Below are positions 47,373-58,886 of a stretch of DNA of 64,000 nt, in pieces (within the stretch, counting starts at the first letter, position 1; each line of letters starts with the position of its first letter). Both the position numbers and the translations under genes were made by a program. A model generated the notes under the pieces. The model saw only the letters and a program-made list of their open reading frames with translations, did not search any database and was not told the DNA's origin. The DNA is from Mauremys mutica (lineage: Eukaryota > Chordata > Testudines > Geoemydidae), in NCBI RefSeq assembly GCF_020497125.1, contig NC_059077.1, positions 27,851,340-27,915,339 on the forward strand. Direction: 5' to 3'.

Positions 47373-47793
47373 GGTCACCTGTAAAGATTCACTGATTGCA
47401 CTCCACACCTTGCTGAGCAAACAGGAAGGGGATTTTTAAAATTCCCGGGGCATTTAAAGGGCGGGTCACCTGAGGCCAGGGCAGTAGAGTCTGACCTGAT
47501 GAGCAGAGTGGCTGAACAGGCATTCTGGGATACATCCTTATACCCTGGAGGCCAATCACAGCACTGGTGTGTGGCCACACTTGATGACCAGCGCTGGAAT
47601 CCTTATTCCCCATGCTGAGCAAGGTGTACGGCCAGTGCTGCAGCCAGGGAGTTGCAGCGCTGGAAGTGCCCTGCAGGTGTGGCCACTTACTAATTGCAGC
47701 GCTGGAAAGCCTCCACAAGCGCTGCAACTTGCAAGTGTAGCCATACCCCCAGACTAACACTGCTACCCCTCTGATACTAGAGTCTCACTAGTT

Positions 47794-49318
47794 TCTCTAT
47801 GTCCCTGTTTGTGCGTGCATTTTGTAAAGCACCTGCTCTTTAATTATAGAACCTTTCATTGCTGGTAGAAATCATGGTAGTGGTTCTCTAAAAAACAAGT
47901 TTGTGACAACAGCATTCACTATTATGATTGTCTTTGGAGTACTGATATAAGTAAAAGTTACAAAATATCCGTTCAACCAAGTAGATAGGAGCATACAATG
48001 CTGCTACAATGAAACTAGACAACCTGTCTTTCCATTTATTACAGCACTTGGACTTGTTTCAAAACAGGCAAAGCAACAACACTGATAAAAGAAAATCAAT
48101 CTGTATCAAGAGCATTTCAGTAAATGCAAATTTAAATCCCTGCAAATTCAGTCATCACAATGGACCAAATTCATCTCTGGTGTAACTCCCCTGGAGGTCA
48201 GTGGAGAAACACTATAGACTAATTTGGCTCAGTAACTCATTTCTTCGCCACCCCATCCAATTGTTTTAAGATGCTGTTGAGTTAAAATAATAGAATTACC
48301 CTACATATTAAAAAAGCCTATAAATAAAGACTCTAGCAAGCCAAGAATACAATCCCACACAATTTTTTCCAGTGGAGATGAGGTGCAGCTAGTGCAATTC
48401 AGTTTAACCTTTTTCAGTATATGTAAACCAGTAAAGCCCAAATTCTTCTTGCAGAATTTGTTAACATACTTAAATTCAGCATTAGATCATAGTCTCTGCT
48501 CTGGACAAGCTGCTTGCAGAGTAGACCCAGAGGTAAGGAGGGACAGGAGGGAGAGAGCAGTGGCTTTGCAACTCCCCAGTCCTTGGCTGGCCTGGCCTGT
48601 GGGCTGGTGTAAATTACACCTGGCTGCCTATGGTAACTTTCCAACAGTTATGAAGTCACTGGAGAACTGCAGCAATTTAGCCATGGTGCCAGCCAATGTG
48701 AGTTGAGGGGGCTAGAACCAGTCCCTGGGGATTCAGCTACTTTGCACCTCTGGGAACAGGATAAAGCAGCTGAAGCAAAGGAATGAACCAGGGCTGCTCC
48801 CTTTTTGTACAGCATGAAAATATTTCCATAAATGTGATTTAGCTAGGGGCATATCTTAATTTCAATTGACAGGATTCAGAAGGTAAATTCCTGAATTGAT
48901 CTTGAAAATCAAATGATTTTTGAACAATTAGCAAGACACTGAGAATTTTCATTATGATAAAATATCTCAGTAGAATTAGAAACAGGTCCTTGCTCATTTA
49001 ATAGAGAAACTATGGTGGTATAACACAATGAGCAGATCCATATAAAAAGAGAGAACATTTAATTGGTTTTTGGTATTCTAATTTCCAGTGCCCTCCTTTT
49101 TTAGGGGTATGATGTCTTTGGGAACCTGCTGCCATACAACAGAATATAAGACCAAAGTTTTTCAGTGCCATGCCAGATACTGAACAGCCTATCAGCGAGG
49201 CTGAGGAACTACACAGAGAAAATCCAAGAGCCACAGATTTTATACAAACTATATATAAAAATTGATATAAAGTAAAATTTATAGGTAGGAAATTATTGCA
49301 GTAATTCTTCCAGTTAAG
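47794..49318. other. Intergenic, no gene seen
   Basis: AT-rich sequence with short old remnants (48165-48230 'ctggtgtaactcccctggaggtcagtgga'). A 107-residue plus frame at 48383 has no motif. Confidence 0.45.
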
Positions 49319-49326
49319 CTCTATTG

Positions 49327-49724
49327 CAGGGGTGGCCAACCTGAGCCTGAGAAGGAGCCAGAATTTAGCAATGTACATTGCCAAAGAGCCACAGTAATAT
49401 GTCAGCAGCCCCCTTACCAGCTCCCTCCCCCGCAGCTCCCAGTGCCTCCCACCCACCCGCAGCCCTGCTGATCAGCGCCTCCCCCTCCCTCCCTCCCTGC
49501 ACCTCCGGATCAGCTGTTTTGTGGCATGCAGCAGGCTCGCGGGGGGGGGGGGGGAGTGGGAAGGGGTGGAGTGGGGGCTGGGCTTGTGGAAGAGCCAGGG
49601 GTTGAGCAGTAAGACACCCCCCCCCGGCATATTGGAAAGTTGGCACCTGTAGCTCCAGCCCCGGAGTCGGTGCCTATACAAGGAGCTGCATATTAACTTC
49701 TGAGCCACAGGTTGGCCACCCCTG
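49327..49724. mobile_element. hAT MITE with 8-bp target duplication
   Basis: Both ends read CAGGGGTGGCCAACCTG inwards, 17 identical bases. CTCTATTG (49319-49326) and CTCTACTG (49725-49732) are the target duplication with one change. The interior is C/G-rich with a 12-base G-run at about 49540. Confidence 0.9.
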
Positions 49725-49732
49725 CTCTACTG

Positions 49733-50767
49733 CATCTACAGTCAGTGCCATTAACATTTTAACATTTAACTACAGTTACTGCCTAGTGTCATTGTGGTTA
49801 AAGGTAGATTTTTTTTTAAATGTGACCACTGCATATACCGTACCTTGATCTAATGCCTACATCATTACAACGTATAGTTATATTGCACCTATAAACTAAG
49901 GCAACAGCCAATTTTGATTAAACAACATGCAGTATATTACATAACACAACCTGAGGAAACTCTACAGATAGTGCTTTTTTTAATAGACAAAAAGCAAAAT
50001 TAATGTGTTTGGTATATTTCACTAGACTAGGATGTGTTGATGGAAGTTAATAATCTCCAACTAAGACAGCTTGTTCCAACTAATCTTAGAATAAGGATAA
50101 GAAGGAATTTATTATTTCTTAACATCTGGAATATTTCCTTAAAGAAACAAATAGCCTAATCAGCTGATTTCTACAGATGCCAGCTGCAACACCCAACAGT
50201 GCCATAGTGTATAGTTTGGAACCTACTGAGACGGCTCTTAATTCTGATTAAGGAGGTAAGAGAAGTAGTTTCACCTGATATGAATCTCTTACTTTTGGGT
50301 TTTCGCTAAACCCTTCAGAATGCCACAAGACAGGAAAGCATTGTCCAAATTGTCCCTTTGTCCAATAGAGAAGAGACAGATGATATTTTACCATGCAAAC
50401 TGATCATGATCTATGTGAATAGTAAGAGATACCCCAGGAAAGATTTGAAAGAACCTGTCCAACAACACTATTAAAACAGATGCCCTTAAAAGGAAAAATA
50501 CTGCATGCCAGATCATGGCTGGTAGGGCTACAAAAACAGGCTTTTCTAGTCTCTGTAATGTAACATTCACATCAAATAGCTAAGTAGGGTACTTCCAAAC
50601 ATGCCTTGGCAGGGAAGAGAGAAAACTGCATTTTAAACTCCAGTTCTTTACAAGGCAATAGTAATGCATTTCATACACTAAGTTCCTTACCAAGCAAACT
50701 GGTACTACTGTGACTGTTTAGGCAAACCCAGTAATCATTTTGCAGGTAGCAAGAGTTTATGTCCAGT
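49733..50767. other. Intergenic, no gene seen
   Basis: AT-rich with no recognised repeat. Confidence 0.45.
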
Positions 50768-50819
50768 ATTGGACATTTCTTGGTAGTCCATCGATCCGAT
50801 GATGACAAATCTGTGCAGA

Positions 50820-51304
50820 TCATCTATTGTTGGTCTCATAGTGTGCCCTCTGATGACTGTACAAGCCAATTCTAGAGGTGCACATTTTGCTGCAGATGGT
50901 GCATGAGAAGTTCGCGGTCAGTGGATTGTGCGCTGCTGATGCTCTGTGACGTCGTTCGCGTGCCTCTTGTAGACGCCGGCAGCGGTCTTTCTCGAAGGCG
51001 ATGCAGGTATTTCTAACTGTTGCACGCCACTGTGTTCTGTCGCTGGCAGCTTCCTCAAGGTCCCTGGGTTTGATACTGCTGTACTGCAGATTGGCTTTGA
51101 TGGTGTCCTTGTAACGTTTCCGTGGACGACCTATATGCCGGATGCCCTGGGAGAGCGCACCATACAGAAGCTGGCGGGGGATTCTGTTGGAATCCATGCG
51201 GCTGACATGACCGGTCCAATGTAGCTGTGACTTCATGATCATCATTTCTATGCTTGTCATCTGGGCTCTCTTGAGGACCTCGAGATTGGGCACTTTGTCT
51301 TGCC
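50820..51304 (-). pseudogene. LINE C-terminal domain with C2H2 finger
   Basis: The minus strand encodes the post-RT region: LKRAQMTSIEMMIMKSQLHW, GHVSRMDSNRIPRQLLYGAL, RHIGRPRKRYKD, then Arg-rich helices and a finger CTICSKMCTSRIGLYSHQRAH (C-x2-C-x12-H-x3-H) just before the stop. This half is open throughout, even though the RT half is broken. Such a finger is usual at the end of this LINE type and may help bind RNA or target DNA. Confidence 0.8.
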
Positions 51305-52619
51305 AGCAGAAAGATGGCAAGAACACTTTAGCAACCTTCTCAATAGACCATCAACCGTGAATAATAATGTCCTCAATGAAATTCCACAACAACCTGCTCT
51401 GACAGATCTTGACTTTCCGCCCACTATAGATGAGATTAAGAAAGCTGTTAGCCAGATGAGTTCAGGAAAAGCTCCTGGAAAAGATAGGATACCAGCAGAG
51501 ATATACAAAGCAGCAGGTCCAGCAGCACTTAGCAGTGTTCCACAGCGTGATCATCAGCATCTGGGAGGATGAAAACATACCAAAGGACCTCCGCGATGCT
51601 ACTATTGCCTCTCTTTTCAAGAACAAAGGCAGCAAAGCAGAATGTGGAAACTATAGAGGCATATCCCTCCTCTCCGTTGGTGGGAAGATCATCGCCCGCA
51701 TCATCTTGAACCGCCTAATAGCCAGTATTTCCGAGGCAAATCTACCTGAAAGTCAATGTGGTTTCCAACCTGGCTGGAGCACAGTCGACATGGTGTTTGC
51801 TGTCAGACAAATACAAGAGAAGTCCATTGAACAGAATATGCACCTGTATGCTGTCTTCATAGATCTGACAAAGGCGTTTGATACCATCAACAGGGAAGCC
51901 CTTTGGACCATTCTAACATGACTTGGCTGCCCAAGAAAATGTGTCCAGATTATACGCCTTTTTCATGACAGCATAACAGGCAAAGTATTGTCTGCTGGAG
52001 CCAGATCCTGTTCTCTGCATGCGTCCTTAGCCATGCAATGAAAGATCTGGACCAAGGTATATACTTGAAATACCGGCACGATGGTTCACTTTTTGACCTC
52101 CGTCGTCTGAGTGCAAAGACTAAGACAGTGCGGAAACTCCTTCTTGAGGCACTCTTTGCCGACGACTGTGCCCTCATGGCTCACACTGAAAATGATCTTC
52201 AGTACATTGTCAACAAGTTTGCTGAGGCCTCGCAACTCTTCGGACTAACTATCAGCCTCGGAAAGACAGAAGTTCTTCATCAACCTGCACCTGGATCAAA
52301 TGCTTCTGCCCCGAGTATCTCCATTGACGGCACTCAGCTTAAAGTAGTGGAGAACTTTAAATACCTGGGTAGTGTCATATCTAGTGATGGATCACTGGAT
52401 AATGAGATCAACGCACCAATATCCAAAGCAAGCCAGGCACTTGGCTGTCTGCGTGTCAAAGTGTTAAACCACAACATCCGGATGTCAACAAAACTGCTTG
52501 TGTACAGAGCTGTTGTTCTCTCATCTCTTTTGTACGGGTGCGAAACATGGACACTATATAGGCGTCACATCAAGCAGCTCGAAGCATTCCACATGCGCTG
52601 CCTCCGCAACATCATGAAG
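51305..52619 (+). pseudogene. LINE reverse transcriptase fragment (inverted half)
   Basis: Blocks in order: AERWQEHFSNLLNRPSTVNN, MSSGKAPGKDRIPAEIYKAA, GNYRGISLLSVGGKIIARII, SQCGFQPGWSTVDMVFAVRQ, YAVFIDLTKAFDTINREALW, then after a break LLEALFADDCALMAHTENDL with the catalytic FADD, and the thumb YKYLGSVISSDGSLDNEI-like region to YGCETWTLYRR. A frameshift lies near 51550. A small deletion at about 51960-52030 removes the conserved 'GV-QGC-L-P' block. Sister proteins are often annotated as endonuclease-reverse transcriptase. The clade (RTE- or CR1-related) is uncertain. Confidence 0.85.
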
Positions 52620-52629
52620 ATTGGACATT

Positions 52630-54090
52630 AAAATTCATTTAATTGAGAGAGGGAACGCCCGCAAGATGCTATGATGATTTCCTGCTTTTTTTCAATTCCA
52701 CCTGAACAACAGACATCCCACTGATTTCAGAGGGGTTGCATAACTGAAAATGAGAGTATAGTTTGCCCCATATTGCTTATTATATAGTATCGTGCCATCC
52801 TCAAAATCCAGAAAGGTTGACACACTGGTGGTGTTTTCCTCCCGCTATCTCACTCTATATTCAGATTTAATATGCATGCAATCAGCTTCCTGCATACCAT
52901 TTTTATTTTGTGTACATGATTAAAAAAGGCAAAAGAAAACATGCAAAACCCAACCAACACAAACAATCAAACAACACCCACATGTACATCATCACTAGCC
53001 AGGATGAATGGTGCTCAAAAAACAAAATGAGAAACCAAATCTGACTCCCCTATGCCCACAGATACTACAAATGAATGGACCCTAAAAGAATCAGCTGATG
53101 TGGGTTATGTGACTATAAACCTTCAATATTCAGTTCACATGGATGAGCACAGGGCCTTCTGCTAAAAAATTCTATGAAATCTGAGCTCCAAGAGATGCAC
53201 TTAATCTCCCAGGGCACTCCATCCACTGTTTCACATTTTCTGTCCTTGGAGGAGGAAGGCAGTAAGCCTGTACATCCCTGTGCTTGGGACAGGTGACCTG
53301 CTTCCAAGACATGTGGCTGCATGGATGCAGAAGTGGAGAGCATCAAATACAGACTTCAATACCCTGAAACCAGTCACAGATCTGGGCTGCTTGTTGGCAA
53401 TTTTGGCTAGAATTTTTAAGCTGTCAGCTTTTGGGGGCAGGGCCAGTTGTACAGCACGATGAGCCCCAACCAGGTTGAGCCTCTATATATTGTGATAACA
53501 ATATAAATAATAACTGTGTGCACCCACTCAGGGGTCCCTTGGTTCAGTCCTAGTAAACATCTGGTTCCTCTATGGCCACTACCTGTTTCAGTGATTGTAG
53601 CATTATAATTTTCTGGAAACCTAAAGAAGATACTTAAGGACAACTCAGAGTTTACAGTTAGGTGCAGTTTCCTACCTTTTCTTCAGCATCAAATCAGTTA
53701 ATAGGATTACCTGGTAAAACAAGAACATCTGTGAAACAGAAACTCCTATGCAGAACATAATGAAGTGTGATATTTTAGTGCCCTTTGTAACACAGATGAA
53801 CTGAAAACAGACTTTGCTGCCTACAGTCAACAACTATTGAGGGACCCTGAAAATATCAAAGCAGGGCCCCTCACAGCCTCCTAAAGATTGTGAAGACAAC
53901 CACCTGTTTAACCTGCTTCCACTGAGGTGTCTTAATAATGAGGTTTCACAGCAGTTTTGGGATCTCTAGGTGCCTCTGGCGAGCCTCAGTTAAACACTGC
54001 AAGGAATCAACAGCACCAGCCACATCATTAATGAAACAAAAAAGGATTCAACAAAAAAGAGCTCTGTGAAAAGGAGTTTATATTGGCAAC
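52630..54090. other. Intergenic, no gene seen
   Basis: AT-rich with no clear repeat; about 53420-53640 may hold an old remnant. Confidence 0.4.
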
Positions 54091-54098
54091 AACTAGAG

Positions 54099-54476
54099 CA
54101 GGAGTCTCAAACACATGGCCTGCGGGGTTATTTCCTGTGGTCTGACAAGCTCCCCTCCCCACCCAGTTCGCCATGTCCTTGCTTCTCTGCCTACCTCCAG
54201 GCACTTCCCACCACCAAACAGCTGTTTGGCGGCACTTAGGGAGGGGGGAGGAGCGGGGAGCCACGCGCTCCAAGGAGGAGGAGGAGAAGAGGCGGGGCAG
54301 GGGTGGGGACTTTGGGGAAAGGATTGGAATGGGGGTGGGGCCTCATGGAAGGGGTGGAGAGGGGGTAGGGACGGGGCTGTTGTACCTTTATATGTAAAGG
54401 TGTTAGTGATACAGCCCTTGGGCCAATGTACTAGTTCTCATGTGGCCCTCGTGGTGATTTGAGTTTGAGATCCCAG
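54099..54476. mobile_element. hAT MITE with perfect 8-bp target duplication
   Basis: AACTAGAG at 54091-54098 is repeated at 54477-54484. The ends CAGGAGTCTCAAAC and (inverted) CTGGGATCTCAAAC match at 11 of 14. The interior is G-rich and non-coding. Confidence 0.9.
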
Positions 54477-54484
54477 AACTAGAG

Positions 54485-55126
54485 CAACACCACTGAGCAT
54501 TCATTCCCATGTTTTCCACTATAGGCTCTGACCCAAATCCTATTAGCTAGCAAGAAGCCCATTGGGGCCAAACTTGTACTGTTGGAGACCTGACATTTGG
54601 ATTTATGTGACTTTCATAGATTCATGTTTAATTTCTGATGAATAAACCCTCACATGCTTAATTTCATTATTCTGTGGGCATTGTCTCCTCCCAGTGCAGG
54701 GGGAGAAGGCAGTAATTTTCCCAACAGAAAATCTGTAAACATTTTAAAAATGTTATCCAGGATGCTAACACGAACACTTCACTAACTCAAGTGCTGTTTT
54801 AACTCTAGTACTGTATTTTCCCTCTTCACTTTCCAAATCCAAACCACAGTCATATGTTAATTATTACATGACTTGCTCACTAATTACAGATCTTTGCACA
54901 TGGATTATGATCTGAAGGCATTTATGAGAAATGTGACTTTTGGAAGGTACACAAAAACTATAACATCATGCCAATCATCCTCGGTCTTTGATCTGAAGAC
55001 TATTAAACTTTAGGACAAAATGTTCAATAATCCAAACATTCATAAATGGCATTGTGTGTTTATAGTTACATTTTCCCCCAATGTGTATGTCAGTTTTATT
55101 TCAAATGCAATAATGTAATTGTAGAG
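54485..55126. other. Intergenic, no gene seen
   Basis: AT-rich, no recognised element. Confidence 0.4.
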
Positions 55127-55131
55127 ATCAT

Positions 55132-55893
55132 TGTGGATTGCCACGGACTCGCAGGGGCGAAAGAAAATGCAGGCCTGTTATTTACCAGGCTGCACGTGGC
55201 AACAGACTATATTGGTAAGGGATGGAAGGAGAGTGTGGGTCACGATGCAAACTGCAGACACACACCCACCCACTAAACTTAATCAATTTAAAAGTTTTAT
55301 TGGGGATAATTACAAGGGGTAAGGAAGCAGCGTATGATTAGCTAATAGAGTTAATGAAACTTAAAACACACAATGACTAAAATATCTACTAACAATATTT
55401 ATAAACAAAGATGCAGCATTTAGTAATAACTGATACTTACAAATACAAACCAATGCATAACGACCGGCAAATGTAGAAGCTCTGTTTGAAACACGTGAGC
55501 TGAGAGAGAGGCTTCGAGGTGATCAGGCTCGGTTACGGGCATACACAGGATACACGGGTATACACAGGATACACGGGTATACACAGGATTCGTTTTTTCT
55601 TTCTCCTCTCCCTGCCTGCACATGGCAGGCAGGCCATAAAGTACCCACAATGACATCATAGAAGTGTCAAAGGGAACGGGGCCCAAAACCTGTTTGTGTT
55701 CGTTTCTGATTGGCACAAGCAAAGTTTACACCATGTAGGGGAGCAGGTGCCTTAAAGTCTGGCTTCGCCCCCAAAAGGTGAGGAAATGCATATTGTCTTA
55801 GAATGCGTTCAACACTGAATGACAAAAGAAGAGGCCAGGGCAATACCGGTATGGGCAAGTTCTATAGGATGCAGACAGGAACTCATCTCAACA
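55132..55893 (-). mobile_element. Solo LTR with 5-bp target duplication
   Basis: The 762-bp unit starts TGTGG and ends CAACA, with ATCAT at 55127-55131 and again at 55894-55898. A minus-strand AATAAA at 55296-55301 suggests minus orientation, where the ends are TGTTG and CCACA. The region holds a 19-bp minisatellite. There is no coding part. It is not similar by eye to the Gmr1-like LTR or the 12.3-kb LTR, so it is a separate LTR family. Confidence 0.8.
55541..55588. repeat. 19-bp minisatellite inside the solo LTR
   Basis: The unit ATACACAGGATACACGGGT occurs twice in full and once in part, without mismatches. Confidence 0.9.
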
Positions 55894-56353
55894 ATCATTA
55901 TTCAAGTTCTACTCTGAAAAGTTAAAATAGCAACTTCTTGCTCAACAGGTCTGCTCCTTGTATATACTCTATTCAAAGTCACACTGCTTACTTTGGTGAC
56001 TAAAATTATTTACTGTTTGTTCCAACACAGCTACAAAAGACTGAGTTAGATTATATTCCTTCTTGTACAATGACAATAGAATTGTTTACAAGTCCGCTAT
56101 ACCTCTGTAAATCCCTGAAGAAAATGAGGCTGCACAAGTAATGTTCAATGCATGATCTAGACTGCAGAAGCTTAATGACAAATGAGTGTGAGAAGGAAGG
56201 AAACTAGCTTTACTACCATATCTTAGTTTGCAAAGCCGGCAGCCAGAAATACCATATTTTTACTTGTAAACTGAACATATTTGATATGCAAATCACTGGC
56301 AGAATTAATTGGTAGTGCATTGTACCCCGAATTGTGTACTATCCATAAAGTAT

Positions 56354-56900
56354 TCAGCACTGGTGAGGCCTCATTTGGAGTACTGTGTCCAGTTTTGGGC
56401 CCCACACTACAAGGAGGATGTGGATAAATTGGAGAGTCCAGCGGAGGGCAACAAAAATGATTAGGGGGCTGGAGCACATGACTTATGAGGAGAGGCTGAG
56501 GGAACTGGTATTGTTTAGTCTGCAGAAGAGAAGAATGAGGGGGGATTTGACAGCTGCTTTCAACTACCTGAAAGGGGGTTCCAAAAAGGATGGATCTAGA
56601 CTGTTCTCAGTGGTAGAAGATGACAGAACAAGGAGTAATGGTCTCAAGTTGCAGAGGGGGAGGTTTAGGTTGGACATTAGGAAAAACTTTTTCACTAGTA
56701 GGGTGGTGAAGAACTGGAATGGGTTACCTAGGGAGGTGGTGGAATCTCCTTCCTTAGAGGTTTTTAAGGTCAGGCTTGACAAAGCCCTGGCGGGGATGAT
56801 TTAGCTGGGTTTGGTCCTGCTTTGAGCAGGGGGTTGGACTAGATGACCTCCTGAGGTCCCTTCCAACCCTGAGATTCTATGATTCTATTCTATGATTCTA
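56354..56900 (+). mobile_element. CR1 LINE 3' end
   Basis: The 139-residue frame at 56385-56804 encodes [29 protein letters not shown] and [19 protein letters not shown], the C-terminus of CR1 ORF2. The 3' UTR 'ctagatgacctcctgaggtcccttccaaccc' and an ATTCTATG repeat tail (56873-56899) are diagnostic. The first residues of the frame are out of register (the CR1 frame expects [13 protein letters not shown]), so there is a frameshift near 56430. It is 5' truncated. Confidence 0.9.
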
Positions 56901-57559
56901 TTCTGCCTATTATCTCTAGTCTGGTCCACTCTCTCAGAATTGCCTTACTTTGCAATAGGCAATCTTTCTGTTTTTGGAAGCTGAATGACTGTTTACAGAT
57001 GAGTCTTCCCTGTGACCTTGGTAAAAGTGTTTAGGAGTCATGCCTGGAACAGACCGTGACCAAAAAACAATACCATTGGGCATAGCTGAAGGACTCATTA
57101 CAACTGAGACAACAAGGAAAGCAGCAGACATTGTAACTCTCTCAAATGGCAAAAATCCCATAGCAAGATGTTGACAGAGTGATTATAACACCCTTTGAAA
57201 ATGTGACAATTTTTAATTCCATTGTGGAAACACTGCCTAAATTAATCCGTCCTCTGTTCTTTTGGCTAATGATGATAGTCCTCAGCTAAGGACTCTCAAG
57301 GTTGCCTTGAAATACCATTGATATCTCAGTTAATGTTCCCTGCTCTACACTTGATCTGAAAAATATAAATTGATAAGGCAGCTGGCCAATAATGTCCTGT
57401 TCTATCTCATTTTGCAGTGGTAAGCATATAAATTGAAGGGTTATTGCCAGTGACGATACTAAATTGACTACTATATAAATAATTGTGAAATTTCCCACAA
57501 CAGCCCATTTTAAAGAAAATGATTCTAGCTAATAATCAAGATAATGTTTTCATTTTTCA
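56901..57559. other. Intergenic, unassigned
   Basis: No clear element. It may be partly the downstream end of the gypsy relic that follows. Confidence 0.35.
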
Positions 57560-58480
57560 TTAACCCCTTCCTCACTTATGCCATAACTCATAGTTGTCCA
57601 TCTCACTCTCGATAGAGAGCTACTTCCCATCCTGCAAGTATTCCAGTAGAGGATATATAGCAGTTTTGGATTAGCAGGTACCAAGACAGGTCTTGTGGTT
57701 AACTTCTGTTAGGCCTTCAAAACCTTCCAGATATTCCTTGGTCCATCACTTTTCAAGAGGCCTGTTACAGTCACTTGGGGCTACCTTTTGAGGCCTCTTG
57801 TAGTTCTTTCCCTCCATTTTTGGTGGAAGATAGCCCTCTGTCTACTGGTTTAATGGTCATGTTATCTTTGATATACCCTCACTAAAATGGTGATGGCAGC
57901 CTGTGAAACCTAAGCAGCATTTCAATTCTGTACATTTATAGCAGATGGCTATTCTTTCATGGCACTGATCTTATCTATCCAGTAACTATATCCCATCAGG
58001 ACCCATAATAGGCATAGGTCTGATTCTTCTGGAGACAGTTTCAAGCTATACACTTTCAGTTTATTTAAGACCTTCAATAGCCTGCTGTTGTATTTCTGTA
58101 AAGTTTTGGAAAATATAAGCCAGTAGCCTGGTATAAGAGTATTTCACTGAAATGCACGTCTCCAGGCATTTCTCTATTAAATGCTAAATGTGCTGGATGC
58201 ATTGGTGACACTCTGTAGCAATTTGCTGAACTCTCAAAACCCCAAGGGCAGACAAGAATAGTTCTGTTTATTTTTCTCCCTTGCAGTCTGACAGTATCCG
58301 TTTTAGGACAACGATTGAAAGCCATTGGGCTCCATTTAGAGAATAAATTGATTCTTCTGTACCAAGTTTAATTTAAGCACCTCTGATAGTCCTTACATTC
58401 AACTTGCAATAATTGACAAGTCTGACTTGACCATTCTCACCTAAGATGCAGAGGGCCTCTCAGATTCCCTTATAATTGAA
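57560..58480 (-). pseudogene. Heavily decayed Ty3/gypsy reverse transcriptase
   Basis: Minus-strand translations in changing frames give, in RT order: YCKLNVRTIRGA (about 58400), SLNGAQWLSIVVLKRILSDC, CPLGF/CPWGFE (about 58240), FNREMPGDVHFSEILLYQA where the catalytic YLDD should be (about 58120), LLKVLNKLKVYSLKLSPEES (about 58060), then NWPSAINV-like and 'GFTGCHHHFSEGISKI' (about 57880) as the connection region. The order and spacing match vertebrate gypsy pol. Every frame is broken and the YLDD is lost. The match was found by eye. Confidence 0.6.
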
Positions 58481-58886
58481 AATTCCAACAGTATGTGAAG
58501 ATGCTGCCAGCCAGCTTTCCTGTCACAAGGGTGCATAGTTCTAGATCATTGTTTTGAAAGTGTCCATTCAGTGAGTCAAATACAGAGCTTAACAGCTGTA
58601 TTGTGTTTACACCACAAATCATCTTGGGGAAATGCTTTCAGAATTATATAAAGCTTGCAAGTTATTCACTACTTTTACTCCACAGGACTCAGAGATTCTT
58701 CAGTCATAAAGTAAGGTTAGCATTCTTAAATCTTCCCTTATCTCTCTTTCTTTTATCACATGATGTAACTGAAAGCTTGGCTTCCAAATGCCAGGCATAG
58801 TCAGGGACTGACACCTCAGCCATTATGCACCAGGGTTGAAGAATTATCCTGTGGCATGAACTGTTTGTCTGAATCATTATAATCTT

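Larger units (their letters stand above)
43833..47748. mobile_element. PIF/Harbinger transposon with intact transposase
   Basis: The 3916-bp element has terminal inverted repeats of 31 bp with two mismatches, both starting GGGTATGGCTACACT. Within the first and last 150 bp are four AGCGCT motifs on each side. It carries two convergent genes: a DDE transposase (plus) and a Myb/SANT-like protein (minus, two exons). I could not define a 3-bp target duplication: the left flank ends 'acagataaa' and the right resumes at 'ccagac', where the host repeat continues. Confidence 0.9.
43528..47778 (+). mobile_element. Penelope-type repeat (split) with 15-bp target duplication
   Basis: AGAGTCTCACTAGTT occurs at 43513-43527 and again at 47779-47793. 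Between them are a 305-bp left part and the 30-bp right end ('ccagactaacactgctacccctctgatact') of one repeat, separated by the Harbinger transposon. The left part has 'cgacgaagtgggtattcacccacaaaagctcatgctc', a perfect 6-bp stem flanked by hammerhead-like core bases, and then 'gttagtctataaggtgcc', shared with the copies at 14.6 and 58.9 kb. Confidence 0.75.
50778..52619 (-). mobile_element. Non-LTR retrotransposon copy with 5' inversion (twin priming)
   Basis: ATTGGACATT lies at 50768-50777 and 52620-52629, a 10-bp target duplication. The 3' part (50778-51304) is in minus orientation and encodes the protein C-terminus. The 5' part (51305-52619) is inverted, on the plus strand, and encodes the RT. 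The last RT residues (CLRNIMKIG, plus strand at 52619) continue directly as WQDKVPNLEVLK at the start of the minus-strand part, so the two halves were one frame. The copy is truncated upstream of AERWQEHFSNLL. Confidence 0.85.
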
